DNA from: Propionibacteriaceae bacterium UBA4569
GTDB taxonomy: Bacteria; Actinomycetota; Actinomycetes; Propionibacteriales; Propionibacteriaceae
DNA length: 5,725 nt
Assembly: GCA_002387005.1 (NCBI GenBank)
Contig: DGKN01000172.1
Span: 1-5,725, forward strand
Direction of reading: 5' to 3'
Position numbers and translations under genes: made by a program. The notes under the pieces are model-generated. The model ran no database searches and was not told the origin of the DNA. It saw nothing but the letters and a program-made list of their open reading frames with translations. This document shows, piece by piece, positions 5,672-5,725 of the stretch (positions within the stretch are counted from its first letter, which is position 1; the number at the start of each line of letters is the position of its first letter).

Positions 5672-5703
5672 GCCCAGTCGGCTCACTGCGTCTGTTCAGG
5701 CGC
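5669..5703 (+). terminator. Candidate terminator at the end of sufT
   Basis: TGAGCC (5669-5674, beginning with the sufT stop codon) and GGCTCA (5680-5685) form a perfect 6-bp stem around the loop CAGTC. A second small stem follows directly: GCGTCT (5688-5693) with AGGCGC (5698-5703), including one G-T wobble. There is no proper T-run, only TCTGTT between the arms of the second stem, so this is at best an actinobacterial-type terminator without a U-tract. Being at the end of the last visible suf gene supports the call, but the next gene is not seen, so readthrough cannot be excluded. Confidence 0.4.
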
Positions 5704-5725
5704 GTCTGATCAGGCGTGTGTGATC
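5690..5725 (+). repeat. 14-bp imperfect tandem repeat, cut by the window edge
   Basis: Two consecutive units, GTCTGTTCAGGCGC (5690-5703) and GTCTGATCAGGCGT (5704-5717), differ at two positions. A third, partial unit GTGTGATC (5718-5725) runs off the right edge. A degenerate related segment, GTCGGCTCA, lies just before at 5677-5685. Unit two contains the palindrome CTGATCAG (5706-5713), and each unit is weakly self-complementary. The array length beyond the window is unknown. Confidence 0.65.

Noticed and set aside
4661..5686. Antisense open frame of 341 codons opposite sufU and sufT
   Set aside because: Shadow of two clear genes on the + strand; no family resemblance in the translation.
1..5725. 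An undescribed system, CRISPR array, mobile element, or RNA gene
   Set aside because: All coding space belongs to recognised SUF families in a known gene order. No transposase, regularly spaced repeats, tRNA- or rRNA-like sequence, or change in base composition suggesting transfer was seen.

Overview
The window is a stretch of a SUF-type iron-sulfur cluster assembly operon from a GC-rich actinobacterium. All genes are on the + strand, with strong G/C preference at third codon positions, three GTG starts and TGA as the stop of all seven genes. The order sufB - sufD - Rieske ferredoxin - sufC - sufS - sufU - sufT is the arrangement known from actinobacteria such as Streptomyces. SufU rather than SufE sits beside SufS, and a small Rieske protein lies between sufD and sufC. 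I lean towards the Propionibacteriales or a related lineage, but this is a weak guess from general similarity.

Layout: 1-869 is the C-terminal ~60% of sufB, cut by the left window edge. 870-928 is a short C/A-rich spacer with a 9-bp direct repeat. 929-2248 is sufD. 2245-2610 is the Rieske gene, which overlaps sufD by ATGA. 2612-3388 is sufC, which follows at once and has a strong ribosome binding site. 3389-3438 is a spacer with a 7-bp perfect hairpin. 3439-4779 is sufS, with an unusual C-terminal tail. 4784-5227 is sufU. 5228-5278 is a C/A-rich spacer. 5279-5671 is sufT (MIP18/DUF59 family). 5672-5725 is non-coding, with hairpins and a 14-bp imperfect tandem repeat running off the right edge. 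No gene-free stretch exceeds 60 bases.

How it works together: SufS (PLP cysteine desulfurase) takes sulfur from cysteine and forms a persulfide on Cys367. SufU, a zinc-dependent sulfurtransferase in this type of system, accepts the sulfur. The SufB-SufC-SufD scaffold, driven by the SufC ATPase, builds the Fe-S cluster. SufT acts in maturation or delivery of clusters. The Rieske protein is probably a redox partner or a client, but its role is not settled. The usual regulator (sufR) and the start of sufB would lie to the left.

I see no undescribed system here: every gene belongs to a known family and all key catalytic residues I checked are present. The points worth a second look are small: stem-loops at the gene ends not tightly coupled to the next gene, a 38-residue tail on SufS, a long SufD N-terminus, a Rieske cluster loop longer than I expect, and the repeat beyond sufT.
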